DNA of 64,000 nt from Amphibacillus cookii (GTDB lineage Bacteria > Bacillota > Bacilli > Bacillales > Amphibacillaceae), in the NCBI RefSeq assembly GCF_016908375.1, contig NZ_JAFBDS010000006.1, positions 124,001 to 188,000 of the forward strand. Direction: 5' to 3'. The notes under the pieces were generated by a model. The model saw only the letters and a program-made list of their open reading frames with translations, searched no databases and was not told where the DNA came from. Position numbers and translations under genes: made by a program. Below, piece after piece: positions 38,098 through 47,229 of the stretch (positions are counted from its first letter, which is position 1; the number at the start of each line of letters is the position of its first letter).

Positions 38098-38221
38098 CGA
38101 CTTTTTTAATAGGTTTTGGACCTGGTATGACGTATTTTTTTGATAATAGGATATATCCTAGTGGCCCATCAATATATTCTTTAACAAGTTTTAATTTAAA
38201 ATCATCACTGTATTTTGCCAT
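38098..38221 (-). pseudogene. Remnant of an IS3-family (IS150-like) transposase OrfA
   Basis: From ATG 38221 the frame gives MAKYSDDFKLKLVKEYIDGP, then LGYILLSKKYVIPGPKPIKK, the helix-turn-helix start of IS150-type OrfA, and then leaves the family (full OrfA is ~170 aa). No OrfB nearby. Confidence 0.7.
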
Positions 38222-38225
38222 ATAA

Positions 38226-38270
38226 AAAAGCACCCCAGACATTAGAATTTCATTCTAACTTTTGGGGTGC
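38226..38270 (-). terminator. Terminator of the DUF3139-like gene
   Basis: GCACCCCA / TGGGGTGC stem with an inner TTAGAAT / ATTCTAA stem, then TTTTTT on the minus strand, 8 bp past the stop. Confidence 0.85.
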
Positions 38271-38277
38271 ACCACCA

Positions 38278-38616
38278 TTAACGTGGCTTTCTATAATCTA
38301 TTAAATACTTTAGTTTAGATGTGTCTGTAATTTCATTTCCATCAAGGTCATGACCAAAACCGGTAACGTCGCCCTGATCATTATAGTAAATATATAAATG
38401 TTCTTTTTCGTCTTCATAAATTACTTCAACTTCATAATCTCCAGTTTTAGAATCAAAAACTGTTTCTTTATGACTTATAGCATCTGAGAAACCCATCTCT
38501 TCTATTGCTTCATCCACTGCCTTCGTAGTTTGAGTTTTATTTATAATCCTACCCGTTACGTACCAGATAACACCTACCAATAAGAGTACAACCAAAGCAA
38601 TTAGCACTTTTCTCAT
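38278..38616 (-). CDS. Small membrane-anchored protein, DUF3139-like
   Basis: 112 aa after CAGGAGG. N-terminal anchor MRKVLIALVVLLLVGVIWYV, then an extracytoplasmic beta domain (TGDYEVEVIYEDEKEHLYIY). Size and plan match DUF3139 proteins of Firmicutes. Function unknown. Confidence 0.65.
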   Translation of the reverse strand: MRKVLIALVVLLLVGVIWYVTGRIINKTQTTKAVDEAIEEMGFSDAISHKETVFDSKTGDYEVEVIYEDEKEHLYIYYNDQGDVTGFGHDLDGNEITDTSKLKYLIDYRKPR

Positions 38617-38674
38617 TTTCCAAAAACCTCCTGAATTTCAATTTCCTAATATCTTATTATATAACATAATTAAC

Positions 38675-38800
38675 CTATTTTTTAATAAAACGAAAAAATA
38701 ATAAACCTAATCCTCTCATCAACCAGTGTAGGAACTGTTTAAATATATCTTCTTTATTTTCAATTGAAATTTCCCCAACTGGCAATTCATTTTCACTCAC
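38675..38800 (-). CDS. Possible 41-aa protein with C-terminal helix
   Basis: GTG start at 38800, weak ribosome site. MSENELPVGEISIENKEDIF followed by a hydrophobic end (FLHWLMRGLGLLFFRFIKK). Upstream of and co-oriented with the DUF3139-like gene. Doubtful. Confidence 0.3.
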   Translation of the reverse strand: MSENELPVGEISIENKEDIFKQFLHWLMRGLGLLFFRFIKK

Positions 38801-38910
38801 GATCTACTTTTATCAAAAACAATATTATGCTAAGATATTGGAAATAATACAGTTGAATTCGTCATTATTTTGTATTTATATTTATCAACAAGATGGGAGT
38901 GTAAGGCATT

Positions 38911-39357
38911 ATGATCAACAAAAAAGGAATTGGATTAATAGGGATTCCATTTCTTTTGTGCAATTGCATCTACTTTTCTTTAGAGATTTACAAAGAGGTT
39001 GTTAAAAGAAATTTATCAATAGCTTTTGGCAAAAACATAGAAAGAGAAGATTACTTACATCTCAATTTTTTAAATGAATTATCAGATATTCTTGGAGCAA
39101 TTTTAATTGTTTTGTTATTGACTTTGTTTTTTTGGTTTATTTTAAAGAAGGAATTTGTCTATTTTAACTACTTGATTTCTATAAATATAATTGTTTCTAT
39201 TTTGTTTTTAATATTAAGTTTTGCTGTCTCAGCCATTTTTAATTTCGCTATAGGAAACCTAACTCAGTTCCATTATAGTCAATTAATTCTAACTATTATT
39301 ATCTTAATAATTCAAAAAATTTGGTCCTTTTCAAAAAAAAGACTTCTAGTCAGTTGA
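38911..39357 (+). CDS. Four-helix membrane protein of unknown function
   Basis: 148 aa; TAAGG before the ATG. Hydrophobic segments at about 7-23, 48-72, 82-104 and 117-136. AT-rich codons like the rest of the island. No family recognised. Confidence 0.55.
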   Translation: MINKKGIGLIGIPFLLCNCIYFSLEIYKEVVKRNLSIAFGKNIEREDYLHLNFLNELSDILGAILIVLLLTLFFWFILKKEFVYFNYLISINIIVSILFLILSFAVSAIFNFAIGNLTQFHYSQLILTIIILIIQKIWSFSKKRLLVS

Positions 39358-39417
39358 CTTTGTAATAATAACTTTCTTATTAAAGTTATTGATGCTTCTT
39401 AGTCTTTGATTGTACTT

Positions 39418-39537
39418 CACACACATTCACATGCAAAAATGGGAACAACATTTGATATTTACGGTCATGCACTTCCTGAGGAAGATTTAGAAGCTGCAAA
39501 CTACGCAAATGTCATCTTTAAAAATAATGCAGAATAA
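39418..39537 (+). pseudogene. C-terminal remnant of a tyrosine recombinase (integrase)
   Basis: 39 codons before a stop: HTHSHAKMGTTFDIYGHALP followed by EEDLEAANYANVIFKNNAE. The GHA..GTT.D.YGH pattern, with the catalytic Tyr in IYGH, is the end of phage/ICE integrases. It lies 118 bp from the 3' end of tRNA-Arg, the usual place of an integrase. Confidence 0.65.
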
Positions 39538-39606
39538 GGTTTAATAATAATCCAACCCCAATTTGCTTTTTAGTATTAATTTAATTCTCTTCACCAAAAA
39601 GAAAAT

Positions 39607-39643
39607 ACCCGCCAAATCCCTTTTAAATAAGGATTTGGCGGGT
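39607..39643 (-). terminator. Terminator of the tRNA operon
   Basis: ACCCGCCAAATCC / GGATTTGGCGGGT perfect 13-bp stem, T-rich on the minus strand, 12 bp beyond tRNA-Arg. Confidence 0.9.
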
Positions 39644-39654
39644 AATTTAGCTAA

Positions 39655-39728
<74 letters not shown>

Positions 39729-39735
39729 ATAATAA

Positions 39736-39809
39736 TGGAGCGGGTGAAGGGAATCGAACCCTCGTCATCAGCTTGGAAGGCTGAGGTTTTACCATTAAAC
39801 TACACCCGC
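39736..39809 (-). tRNA. tRNA-Gly (anticodon TCC)
   Basis: Minus strand GCGGGTG ... CACCCGC acceptor stem, anticodon loop CTTCCAA, T-loop GTTCGATTC, and TCCA at the 3' end (CCA encoded). Precedes tRNA-Arg by 7 bp in one transcript. Confidence 0.95.
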
Positions 39810-39925
39810 ACTATTGATCTATTTTGTATTTTTAAACGTTAATCTTTCGTAACAGACAAGATTCATTATAGTCATTTTCGCCAATTATGTCAATTATTTT
39901 TTCAAAAAAAATGCTGTTAAAAGAT

Positions 39926-40080
39926 AAAAAGAACCTTCAATCAGTGGGAAATTTCGTTCATCTCCCACTGAGGTTCGTTGAGTGAATCAAGACATGAGCG
40001 GCCGTTATCACCCACCTCAATCGATTTGCTCTACGCTTTATTTTTAGATCCTTGGTTTACGGACGATTATCTGTGATAAA
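39926..40080 (+). repeat. Dispersed structured intergenic repeat, copy E
   Basis: About 155 bp, ending 33 bp from the ysnB stop. Landmarks: AACCTTCAATCAGTGGG, GTTGAGTGAATCAAGACATGAG, GGCCGTTA / GTTTACGGAC, end TTATCTGTGATAAA. The left hairpin TCAGTGGG / CCCACTGA is intact. Confidence 0.85.
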
Positions 40081-40112
40081 AGAACTAAAGACAGACTTAG
40101 CCCTCTTATCTT

Positions 40113-40631
40113 CTAAGCTAAAGTTGTATGATAGGCTAAGTCTTTAACTTCATCGCCATTCAAGCGATAAAAATGGACATGATAATTTTGCTTCTCGTCC
40201 CATTCTAAAATGGCATAAGTTTCTTCACGTCGACCTCTTGGCATGCGAATGCTTCCTGGGTTAATAACCAGTTGATCACCGACTTTGGTTACTGCTGCCA
40301 AATGCGAATGGCCATGACATATAATTTTTGCACCGACTTCACTTGCGCGATATGTAATAGGTGTTAGATTCATTTTAACATGATGCATATGCCCGTGGGC
40401 AATGAAAAATTTTTCACCAGCAATCGTTATTGCTAATTCATCTGGATAATCTGAGTCATAATCGCAGTTGCCTGCTACTCTTTGATAACCTTGCATTTCC
40501 ACTTGATTATAATCAAGTTCAGAATCACCACAATGAATCATTTCATCAACTTTTCCTTCGTAACGCTGTTTCAGTAATTCAACTTCCTTTAACCAACCAT
40601 GACTATCACTTATTATTAAAACTTTCGCCAT
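40113..40631 (-). CDS. ysnB: YfcE/MJ0936-type metallophosphoesterase
   Basis: 172 aa. Metal motifs ISDSHGW, HCGDSEL, AGNCDYDSD, AHGHMHHV and CHGHSHLA are intact. A small phosphodiesterase of unknown cellular substrate. Last gene of gerM-rph-rdgB-ysnB order known from Bacillus subtilis. Confidence 0.9.
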   Translation of the reverse strand: MAKVLIISDSHGWLKEVELLKQRYEGKVDEMIHCGDSELDYNQVEMQGYQRVAGNCDYDSDYPDELAITIAGEKFFIAHGHMHHVKMNLTPITYRASEVGAKIICHGHSHLAAVTKVGDQLVINPGSIRMPRGRREETYAILEWDEKQNYHVHFYRLNGDEVKDLAYHTTLA

Positions 40632-40646
40632 GTCTAACCCTACTTT

Positions 40647-41240
40647 CTAATCAAGTGCTAACCAATCTGCTAACTTGCGTAATGCTTGCCCACGGTGACT
40701 AATGGCACTCTTTTGTTCCGGGGTTAATTGAGCCATCGTACATGGATAATCCTCTGGTTTGAAAATAGGATCATAACCAAATCCTTGATCCCCTATGGGT
40801 TCAAGCGTTATATGACCTTTACAATAACCCTGTTTAATGACCGTATCACCATTTGGATCAGCAAGAGCAAGGGCACAGACAAATTGTGCCGTTCGTGCTT
40901 GCTCTGGAATGTTTTTTAATTTATCTAGCACTTTTTCTATATTTTTTTGATCGTTCTTTTCCATACCCGCATAGCGTGCCGAGTAAACACCAGGCGCACC
41001 ATCTAAAGCATCGATCGCAAGACCAGAATCATCAGCTAAAACTGGCATTTGCATAAGCTCAGCAATGGTCTCAGCTTTTAATGCTGCGTTTTCTTCAAAC
41101 GTTATCCCTGTTTCTTCAACATCACTTATTTCCTCATCTAAATCAAGTAAGGAAATCACTTCAATCCCTTGTTTGTTAAACAATGTTTTAAAATCTTTCA
41201 CTTTTCCTTTATTTTTAGTTGCAATTAATATTTTATCCAT
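40647..41240 (-). CDS. rdgB: XTP/dITP diphosphatase (RdgB/HAM1)
   Basis: 197 aa. ATKNKGKVKDF at the N-terminus, catalytic DDSGLAIDALDGAPGVYSARYAG, and SHRGQALRKL at the C-terminus. It hydrolyses non-canonical purine nucleotides. It starts 3 bp after rph. Confidence 0.95.
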   Translation of the reverse strand: MDKILIATKNKGKVKDFKTLFNKQGIEVISLLDLDEEISDVEETGITFEENAALKAETIAELMQMPVLADDSGLAIDALDGAPGVYSARYAGMEKNDQKNIEKVLDKLKNIPEQARTAQFVCALALADPNGDTVIKQGYCKGHITLEPIGDQGFGYDPIFKPEDYPCTMAQLTPEQKSAISHRGQALRKLADWLALD

Positions 41241-41243
41241 AAC

Positions 41244-41993
41244 CTATTCCTCTTCTATCTCCAGCAGTGTGGCATAGTCTGAAAGCGCCTCTTTTTGCAT
41301 TGAGAAAATCTGTTTCATCCCCTGATTCGCCAAATCAAGCATTTGCTGAAGCTGGTTTGGGGTAAAAGTTGCTTCTTCCCCTGTGCCTTGAATTTCGACA
41401 AATTCTCCTGCCCCTGTCATGACAATATTCATATCAACATTGGCTTCCGCATCTTCAACATATTCCAAGTCGAGAACAGCTTCACCATTTGGCATGATCC
41501 CTACAGAGATGGCTGCTAAATAATCAGTGATCGGCATTTCATTAAGAATTTCCTGATCTTTTAATTTTCCAAGTGCATAAACCATAGCAACAAATGCCCC
41601 AGTAATTGAAGCTGTACGTGTGCCTCCATCTGCTTGAATCACATCACAATCAATCCATATCGTCCGCTCTCCAAGCTTATCCAAATCGACAACAGCTCGT
41701 AAGGCGCGACCAATCAAACGTTGTATCTCCATCGTACGACCGGATACTTTTCCTTTTGACGATTCTCTTATGTTTCGTTGCTCTGTTGCTCTTGGAAGCA
41801 TGGCATATTCAGCTGTAATCCACCCTTTACCTTGACCACGCATAAATGGAGGGACGCGATCTTCTATACTGGCATTACAGATCACTTTTGTATCTCCTAC
41901 AGTAATTAACACCGAACCTTCAGGATGTTTGGTGAAGCCTGTATCTATTTTTAGCGCTCTCAATTGATTAACAGATCTATTATTGGGTCTCAT
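41244..41993 (-). CDS. rph: Ribonuclease PH
   Basis: 249 aa. [14 protein letters not shown] start, phosphate-binding region [34 protein letters not shown] core. It trims tRNA 3' ends. Intact, so tRNAs without encoded CCA such as tRNA-Arg here can mature. Confidence 0.95.
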   Translation of the reverse strand: MRPNNRSVNQLRALKIDTGFTKHPEGSVLITVGDTKVICNASIEDRVPPFMRGQGKGWITAEYAMLPRATEQRNIRESSKGKVSGRTMEIQRLIGRALRAVVDLDKLGERTIWIDCDVIQADGGTRTASITGAFVAMVYALGKLKDQEILNEMPITDYLAAISVGIMPNGEAVLDLEYVEDAEANVDMNIVMTGAGEFVEIQGTGEEATFTPNQLQQMLDLANQGMKQIFSMQKEALSDYATLLEIEEE

Positions 41994-42169
41994 TCCATCT
42001 TCCTCCTTTTATTCCGTTATTATCGTAACATATTTTTAACCAATACGTTTAATTCATTCTCTTATTCGCTATAAAAAGAACAAATCAATCTTTGTGATAT
42101 CCCTATATGCTGTTATCTTGTCTGTTTCACTCTCCTTCAATTTAAATAGTGGTGTCTCATAACAATTAA

Positions 42170-42201
42170 AGCTTGTCACCAAGTCTTGACAGTGACAAGC
42201 T
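42170..42201 (-). terminator. Terminator downstream of gerM
   Basis: AGCTTGTCAC / GTGACAAGCT hairpin with a 12-nt loop, 31 bp beyond the gerM stop. Confidence 0.75.
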
Positions 42202-42231
42202 CGCATTTTCTATACATCATGATGATCAGCC

Positions 42232-43302
42232 TTATAAACTGCCTGTTGGCACAAAAGTATCACGTGTAACGGGTTCAATATAAGGAACCCCGTGTTCATT
42301 GAAAACTTGTTCAATATCGGCTACAGATATTGAAAGTGCTGACACATCTGGCTGATCAGTCAAGGTTAATACTAACGTTTCAATCACTTCATCTGCAATA
42401 TACGCTTCATTAACGTCAGCTAAAATCTCTTCCGTAAATTCAATTGACAGAATACCATCTTCTAGCTCTTCAATATCAAGAATTTCCACATTTGGATTAA
42501 ACACATGTAAAAAGTTCGACTGATAACTAGGGCCATCTAGCAGCGCTTGTACAATCGATTGATAGCGATTGTCACTATCGATTTCAATATGTTGAGTCAC
42601 CGGAACATAGTGGAAATTCGGTCCTAATTGGGTTGGATAATAAACGGTCACCGCTTCACTGTTTAGTAAATCGATCGCTTCACTTTCGATTAAATTAATT
42701 CCGTTTGCTCTTGAATAACCATTCATAATCGGTGTGCCGTTAACCGGCATTTCTGTTAATTCAAAACCATTGATCCATAGCTTTACCTTATCGACATTAT
42801 CAAATTGTGTTAATGTATAAGTCATCGCTTGAATGATTTGTTGCTCTTTACTAGCCTCATATTCCTTAAACTCATTTGATAAATCAACGATCATCGTCCC
42901 GTCTTCTTGTAAATTAAGACCTAAGATTTCTGTCCCCACTGGTAAAACCGCCTCAAACCCATTTGGTAATAATTGACTCACAGGTCCATCTTTAACCAAG
43001 TATTCTAGTACCTGTGTGGCTACTTCATTTGAATCTGCTTTTGGTATTTCAATCGTTTGTGGAACAACAATCCCTTCCTCACTAATTAAAAACAACTGTC
43101 TTGCAACGGTTTCTTGCTCTTCACCCTCTGTTTGATCATCTTCTACTAATTCTTCCTCATCTTCTTGCTCTTCTTCTTTTGGCACATCTATGTCTTCTAA
43201 AGTGTCTTCAGAGTTAAAAATGCCGCAACCAGATACCGTTAACACACTAAAAATAAGTAACAAACTAAGACCTATCGATCGAATCAGCACTCGTTTATTC
43301 AT
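42232..43302 (-). CDS. gerM: Germination lipoprotein GerM
   Basis: 356 aa. Lipobox LLIFSVLTVSGCG near residue 26, an acidic linker (about 40-65), then two GerMN domains (about 90-190 and 220-340). It works at the forespore envelope in sporulation and germination. Order murI-gerM-rph as in Bacillus subtilis. Confidence 0.9.
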   Translation of the reverse strand: MNKRVLIRSIGLSLLLIFSVLTVSGCGIFNSEDTLEDIDVPKEEEQEDEEELVEDDQTEGEEQETVARQLFLISEEGIVVPQTIEIPKADSNEVATQVLEYLVKDGPVSQLLPNGFEAVLPVGTEILGLNLQEDGTMIVDLSNEFKEYEASKEQQIIQAMTYTLTQFDNVDKVKLWINGFELTEMPVNGTPIMNGYSRANGINLIESEAIDLLNSEAVTVYYPTQLGPNFHYVPVTQHIEIDSDNRYQSIVQALLDGPSYQSNFLHVFNPNVEILDIEELEDGILSIEFTEEILADVNEAYIADEVIETLVLTLTDQPDVSALSISVADIEQVFNEHGVPYIEPVTRDTFVPTGSL

Positions 43303-43526
43303 GTTATGTCCTCCTCAGATGGTTTGTACTAACATGTATACGAGCCCTATAAAAAAATTAGACCAGTGAACAAGAAAAAGATATGTGGTTGAACTACTTA
43401 ACTAAAAAAGTGTTGAACACTATTTTTCAAAAACATCTAACATCTACCCTTTCATGGCTAATGGAATATTACCAAAAAAAATCGATACTAAACATGTCAA
43501 TAAACAACAATGTTTGTATCGACTTT
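43303..43526. other. gerM upstream region
   Basis: About 220 bp with no supported gene; a short plus-strand frame in it runs on into repeat copy F and lacks a ribosome site. Confidence 0.5.
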
Positions 43527-43634
43527 AAATACAACCTTCAACCAGTGGACATTTTCGTTCTTTTCTCGCCTAAGTAGATGATCTTTGTTCTCTATTTTAA
43601 AGTGAGCGTTTTACAGACGGTTAGCTGTGATAAA
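43527..43634 (+). repeat. Dispersed structured intergenic repeat, copy F (internally deleted)
   Basis: About 108 bp ending 24 bp from the murI stop. Left and right ends are kept (ACCTTCAACCAGTGG; TTAGCTGTGATAAA) but the centre with the GAGTGAATCAGG block and left arm is gone. Confidence 0.75.
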
Positions 43635-43657
43635 TATATAACTATACCATTCGCTCA

Positions 43658-44479
43658 CTATTCATTATCTATTAATGTTTGATCTATCGTAACTTGTTCA
43701 ATAAATTGAACAGGATAGTCCATCCATCGATTGGCTATTTGTTCAAATAATATAGGGGAACCTGTCGTATAAAATTGGTGTTTAGCAAGCCTTTCCCCTT
43801 CATAAGCGATATGTTGATAACTCATAATGACACTGACTTCACGAGCCGTTTCTTCACCTGAGGAAATGATTTGCACACGCTGTCCCATCACCGCCTTGAT
43901 CTGATCAGCAAGTAAAGGGTAATGTGTACAACCCAAAATCAATGTATCTAACCCATGATGTTTAAGCATGGGTTGTAGAGAATCACTAACAATCTGCTCT
44001 GCTGCTTCCCTTGAGAACTGTCCACTTTCTACCAATGGCACAAATTTAGGACAAGCCAAATCATATATATCTAGTTTAGACGAGATATACTCCAAGGCAT
44101 GTGGATAAGCTTTACTTTTTATAGTTCCTTCTGTACCAATCACACCAATTTTTTTGGTTTTGGTTATTTTCATCGCCGCCCGAGCACCGGGCTGAATGAC
44201 TCCAATAACAGGAATGGACAATTTCTCTTGTAAAAATTCAAGCGTAAACGCTGTTGCCGTATTACAGGCAATGACCAATAATTTAATTTGTTTCTCCATC
44301 AAAAAATCTACCATTTCCAACGTGTACCGGATGACTTCTTTTTCTGGACGCGGACCATAAGGGCAACGTACTGTATCACCTAAATAAATAAGCTGTTCTT
44401 TCGGTAATTGGCGCATAAGCTCACGCGCTACCGTTAGACCACCAACACCTGAATCTATGACACCGATTGGCTGATCCAA
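43658..44479 (-). CDS. murI: Glutamate racemase
   Basis: 273 aa. GVIDSGVGGLTVARE start, the two catalytic Cys in VIACNTATAF and LGCTHYPLL, YLGDT. It supplies D-glutamate for peptidoglycan. It follows the MarR gene by 16 bp, as racE follows ysmB in Bacillus subtilis. Confidence 0.95.
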   Translation of the reverse strand: MDQPIGVIDSGVGGLTVARELMRQLPKEQLIYLGDTVRCPYGPRPEKEVIRYTLEMVDFLMEKQIKLLVIACNTATAFTLEFLQEKLSIPVIGVIQPGARAAMKITKTKKIGVIGTEGTIKSKAYPHALEYISSKLDIYDLACPKFVPLVESGQFSREAAEQIVSDSLQPMLKHHGLDTLILGCTHYPLLADQIKAVMGQRVQIISSGEETAREVSVIMSYQHIAYEGERLAKHQFYTTGSPILFEQIANRWMDYPVQFIEQVTIDQTLIDNE

Positions 44480-44495
44480 TTCTATCCCTCTTTTT

Positions 44496-44960
44496 CTATT
44501 TTTTCTTATTATTCTCTTTATCCCACTTCATCTTTTCTAATAACAGATCAAGCACATGATGTAAAGCATCAACATTTTCCGCAGATACATCAGCTAAAAC
44601 CGTACTTAAATAAGCTTGGCGTTTTTGAATCACTTCATGAATGATTTCTTTACCTTCTGGAAGTAGATGAATGCGTACAACACGACGATCTTTTGTATCT
44701 CGTCTCCGTTCTACTAACTGATTCTTCTCCATTCGGTCGACCAAATCCGTCGTTGTACTAAATGCTAAATTTATTTTATTGGATAATTCTCCAATTGTTA
44801 AGTCTCCATCTTCTAAAAGCCACTGTAGCGCAATAAATTGCGGTGTCGTAATAGAATAGTTCTTTAAAATCTCGCGTCCTTTATGCTTAATAATGCCATT
44901 TATGTAGCGCATATTTTTTTCGATTTGAGCAATTGGACGATCAACTGCTTCGTTTTCCAC
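44496..44960 (-). CDS. ysmB: MarR-family transcriptional regulator (YsmB-like)
   Basis: 154 aa. Winged-helix core (FIALQWLLEDGDLTIGELSN, LVDRMEKNQLVERRRDTKDR, RRVVRIHLLPEGKEI) matches MarR. Position upstream of murI equals ysmB. Ligand and targets unknown. Confidence 0.88.
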   Translation of the reverse strand: MENEAVDRPIAQIEKNMRYINGIIKHKGREILKNYSITTPQFIALQWLLEDGDLTIGELSNKINLAFSTTTDLVDRMEKNQLVERRRDTKDRRVVRIHLLPEGKEIIHEVIQKRQAYLSTVLADVSAENVDALHHVLDLLLEKMKWDKENNKKK

Positions 44961-45078
44961 CTTGACAATCCCTCCCTCGTTAGAATTCCTTCTTGTATCA
45001 TAACATTTTTTTAATCATTTAGGTAAAAATTAATCAATTGATTATTTCTGAAGAAGTAGAATGAATAGATAGTTTTAA

Positions 45079-45210
45079 TAAAACGAGTCTTCAATCAGTC
45101 GACATTCTCGTTCTTCTCGCACTGATTGGTCGTTGCGCCAGGACATTAGTATCCCTTATCTCCCGCCCAAATAGATGAGCGCTGTTCTCTATTTTGAGAC
45201 GCGTGATAAA
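45079..45210 (+). repeat. Dispersed structured intergenic repeat, copy G (right end shortened)
   Basis: About 132 bp between the MarR start and the SDR stop. AGTCTTCAATCAGTCG, GCGCCAGGACATTAG, CCCTTATCTCCCGCC and TATTTTGAGACGCG, then GTGATAAAA; the GTTTTACGGACGC arm is deleted. Confidence 0.75.
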
Positions 45211-45256
45211 AACGTAGCATGACACTCTATATGTAGAAAAGACCGAAGATTATTAT

Positions 45257-45296
45257 GGCTTGAACGAGAAGAAGTCCTTACATTCTCATTCAAGCC
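45257..45296 (-). terminator. Inverted repeat, possible terminator of the SDR operon
   Basis: GGCTTGAACGAGAA / TTCTCATTCAAGCC, one mismatch, 12-nt loop, about 65 bp past the SDR stop; no long T-run. Confidence 0.45.
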
Positions 45297-45362
45297 GAAG
45301 GAGTGGTGAATTTAAAAACAACAAATATCCATTTTGCCGTCATTGATCATTAGATTCTAATT

Positions 45363-46133
45363 TTATTTCTTGTTAATGGCGCGCATTGCTAACAGTAATA
45401 CACCAACAGGTAATAGTTTTGTTGCGATCCTAAAGCCTGTCGCGACAGGTCCGTTCGTCGAAACTGCCTTTCCTTTCCGACTCGCCTTCAAGACATGAAT
45501 CGCCTCTTCTTCTGGTGTTGTCTTTGGCAAATTAGCGATGGCTGAATGACGTGCTGATTCACCAGCGACATCAAAGAATTCCGTTTTAACAGGACCTGGA
45601 CAAGCAGCTGTAACTGAAATATCACGACCTCTTAATTCCTCATGTAAAGCCCGGCTATAAGATAACACATAAGCTTTCGTTGCTGCATAGATCCCAAAAT
45701 TAGGCTGTGGTGCAAAAGCAGCTGATGAAGCAATTTGAATAATCTTAGCACCCGATTTCATGTAAGGTAGGACGACACTTGTCACTGCTGTCATCGCTTC
45801 ACAATTAAGCTTAACCATACCTAGCTCCGCTTCTAGAGGAAGTTCTCCAATTTTACCAAACTTACCGTAGCCAGCAGCATTTACTAATAAAGTTACATTT
45901 GGCTTCTCATTTGCTAGTGTTGCCTCCAAAGCTGAAATACTTTCAGACTGCACCAAATCCAAATCTAACATTTTTAGTTTAATAAAAACTTCATCTGACA
46001 GTTGTGTTAACCTGTCTTTACGGCGAGCAATCACCCAAACCTCATCAATATTCGGATAATCTCGATCAATTGTTTTTACAATCTCTCTTCCAATACCTGA
46101 AGACGCACCGGTTACAATCGCTACTCGATTCAT
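45363..46133 (-). CDS. Short-chain dehydrogenase/reductase
   Basis: 256 aa from the ATG at 46133 (GAAAGGA upstream), so that it begins MNRVAIVTGASSGIGREIVK with the TGxxxGIG NAD(P) site; NAAG, and the catalytic Ser/YxxxK (YAATKAYVLSYSRAL). Classical SDR with a C-terminal hydrophobic tail (LLPVGVLLLAM). Substrate unknown. It follows the DUF4334-like gene by 22 bp. Confidence 0.88.
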   Translation of the reverse strand: MNRVAIVTGASSGIGREIVKTIDRDYPNIDEVWVIARRKDRLTQLSDEVFIKLKMLDLDLVQSESISALEATLANEKPNVTLLVNAAGYGKFGKIGELPLEAELGMVKLNCEAMTAVTSVVLPYMKSGAKIIQIASSAAFAPQPNFGIYAATKAYVLSYSRALHEELRGRDISVTAACPGPVKTEFFDVAGESARHSAIANLPKTTPEEEAIHVLKASRKGKAVSTNGPVATGFRIATKLLPVGVLLLAMRAINKK

Positions 46134-46155
46134 TTTTATCAATCCTTTCAATTAA

Positions 46156-46695
46156 TTATCGAACTTTTTTTAAGACAAAGAAATAAGATTTGTCCACTTT
46201 ACGCGTCTTAAAATCCATTACGCCTAGTAAAGTCTGATTATCAATTTTTCTAAATACATCAATAATCGCTTTATCATCATAAATCAGACTAGCACTTGTC
46301 TTATCTCTATAGTTTGTCATTCTTATTCTTGCTGAACTTTTATCCGTCGCTAACAAAGGCCGAAATAATTTCATACCTAGCTTAATAGATATTGACGGCA
46401 GTTTATCGATTGGCAAATCGAGTGGAAGCAACCACGGATTGACATTGTAAAGCGTCCCATCATTTTTCAAACAAACTAGCGGATACACCTGTTCTTCATT
46501 GATAAATCGCTTCCCAAACCAATTCGATGCTGATAAGACGCCTTCTAACGGATGACCAGTCTTGATTTCTATCCCCTTCCACAGCCCTAAAATATCTGCT
46601 GAATTTACTGTTTCCAGCTGATCAAACCAAGCAAACGCTTCTTGTTGGGTCGCCCCTTGTTCAATGATTCTTTTATACTTTTCAGAGTCAAACAT
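46156..46695 (-). CDS. GXWXG / DUF4334 family protein
   Basis: 179 aa from the ATG at 46695 (AAGGAGGG upstream). It contains the GLWKG signature near residue 37 and the DUF4334-type C-terminal part (SARIRMTNYRDKTSASLIYD, DVFRKIDNQTLLGVMDFK). Lipocalin-like beta fold expected; function unknown. Co-transcribed with the SDR. Confidence 0.8.
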   Translation of the reverse strand: MFDSEKYKRIIEQGATQQEAFAWFDQLETVNSADILGLWKGIEIKTGHPLEGVLSASNWFGKRFINEEQVYPLVCLKNDGTLYNVNPWLLPLDLPIDKLPSISIKLGMKLFRPLLATDKSSARIRMTNYRDKTSASLIYDDKAIIDVFRKIDNQTLLGVMDFKTRKVDKSYFFVLKKVR

Positions 46696-47229
46696 CAATG
46701 TGCCCTCCTTAGAACATATAACATGGCTTTACGATCAACTTATCATTCACAAAATGATTTAACATCAACCTATACAAGTATATTAACATTTTATAGAAGG
46801 ATGATACCAGCTTTTAAAAAACACATTCACATATGTTCACCTCACTTCCCCCAATAATACACATGACCACTCTATATTTATAACGTGCTCATAAATCTTA
46901 AAAGATCGTCATTTAACCTAACCTTTTCTCGTATCCACTTCACTAGAATCACTTGAGAATAAGATAACATACTACCCTGAAGATGATAGACTTTTATATT
47001 CAATAAGTGCCGTTTTTGTTGTTCTCCCGCGGATTGGAAGTTGAGTGAATCAGGTGTTTAGCGTCCATTCGCTCCCACCTAATTTGATGAGCTCTGCTCT
47101 CTATTTTGAGGCGAACGTTTTACAAAGAGTTGCCTGCGATAAATATGTCAGATAAATTTAAAGCGTTTTCTTCGCTATTTCATCTTAACATGATAAAATA
47201 AGATTATACTCAAGGAAGGAGTAGATAAC
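46696..47229. other. Divergent promoter region with repeat copy H
   Basis: 534 bp between two divergent genes. Apart from copy H at 47008-47144 I see no gene; AT-rich parts should hold both promoters. Confidence 0.5.
47008..47144 (+). repeat. Dispersed structured intergenic repeat, copy H (decayed)
   Basis: About 137 bp. GTTGAGTGAATCAGG, GCGTCCATTCGCTCCCACC, GCTCTCTATTTTGAGGCGAAC, TTGCCTGCGATAAA. The right arm has lost pairing (TTTTACAAAGAG). Confidence 0.7.

Noticed and set aside
38027-38242. 71-aa frame as an intact small gene
   Set aside because: Its first 40 residues are a transposase OrfA start and the rest is out of family, so it is treated as an IS3 remnant.
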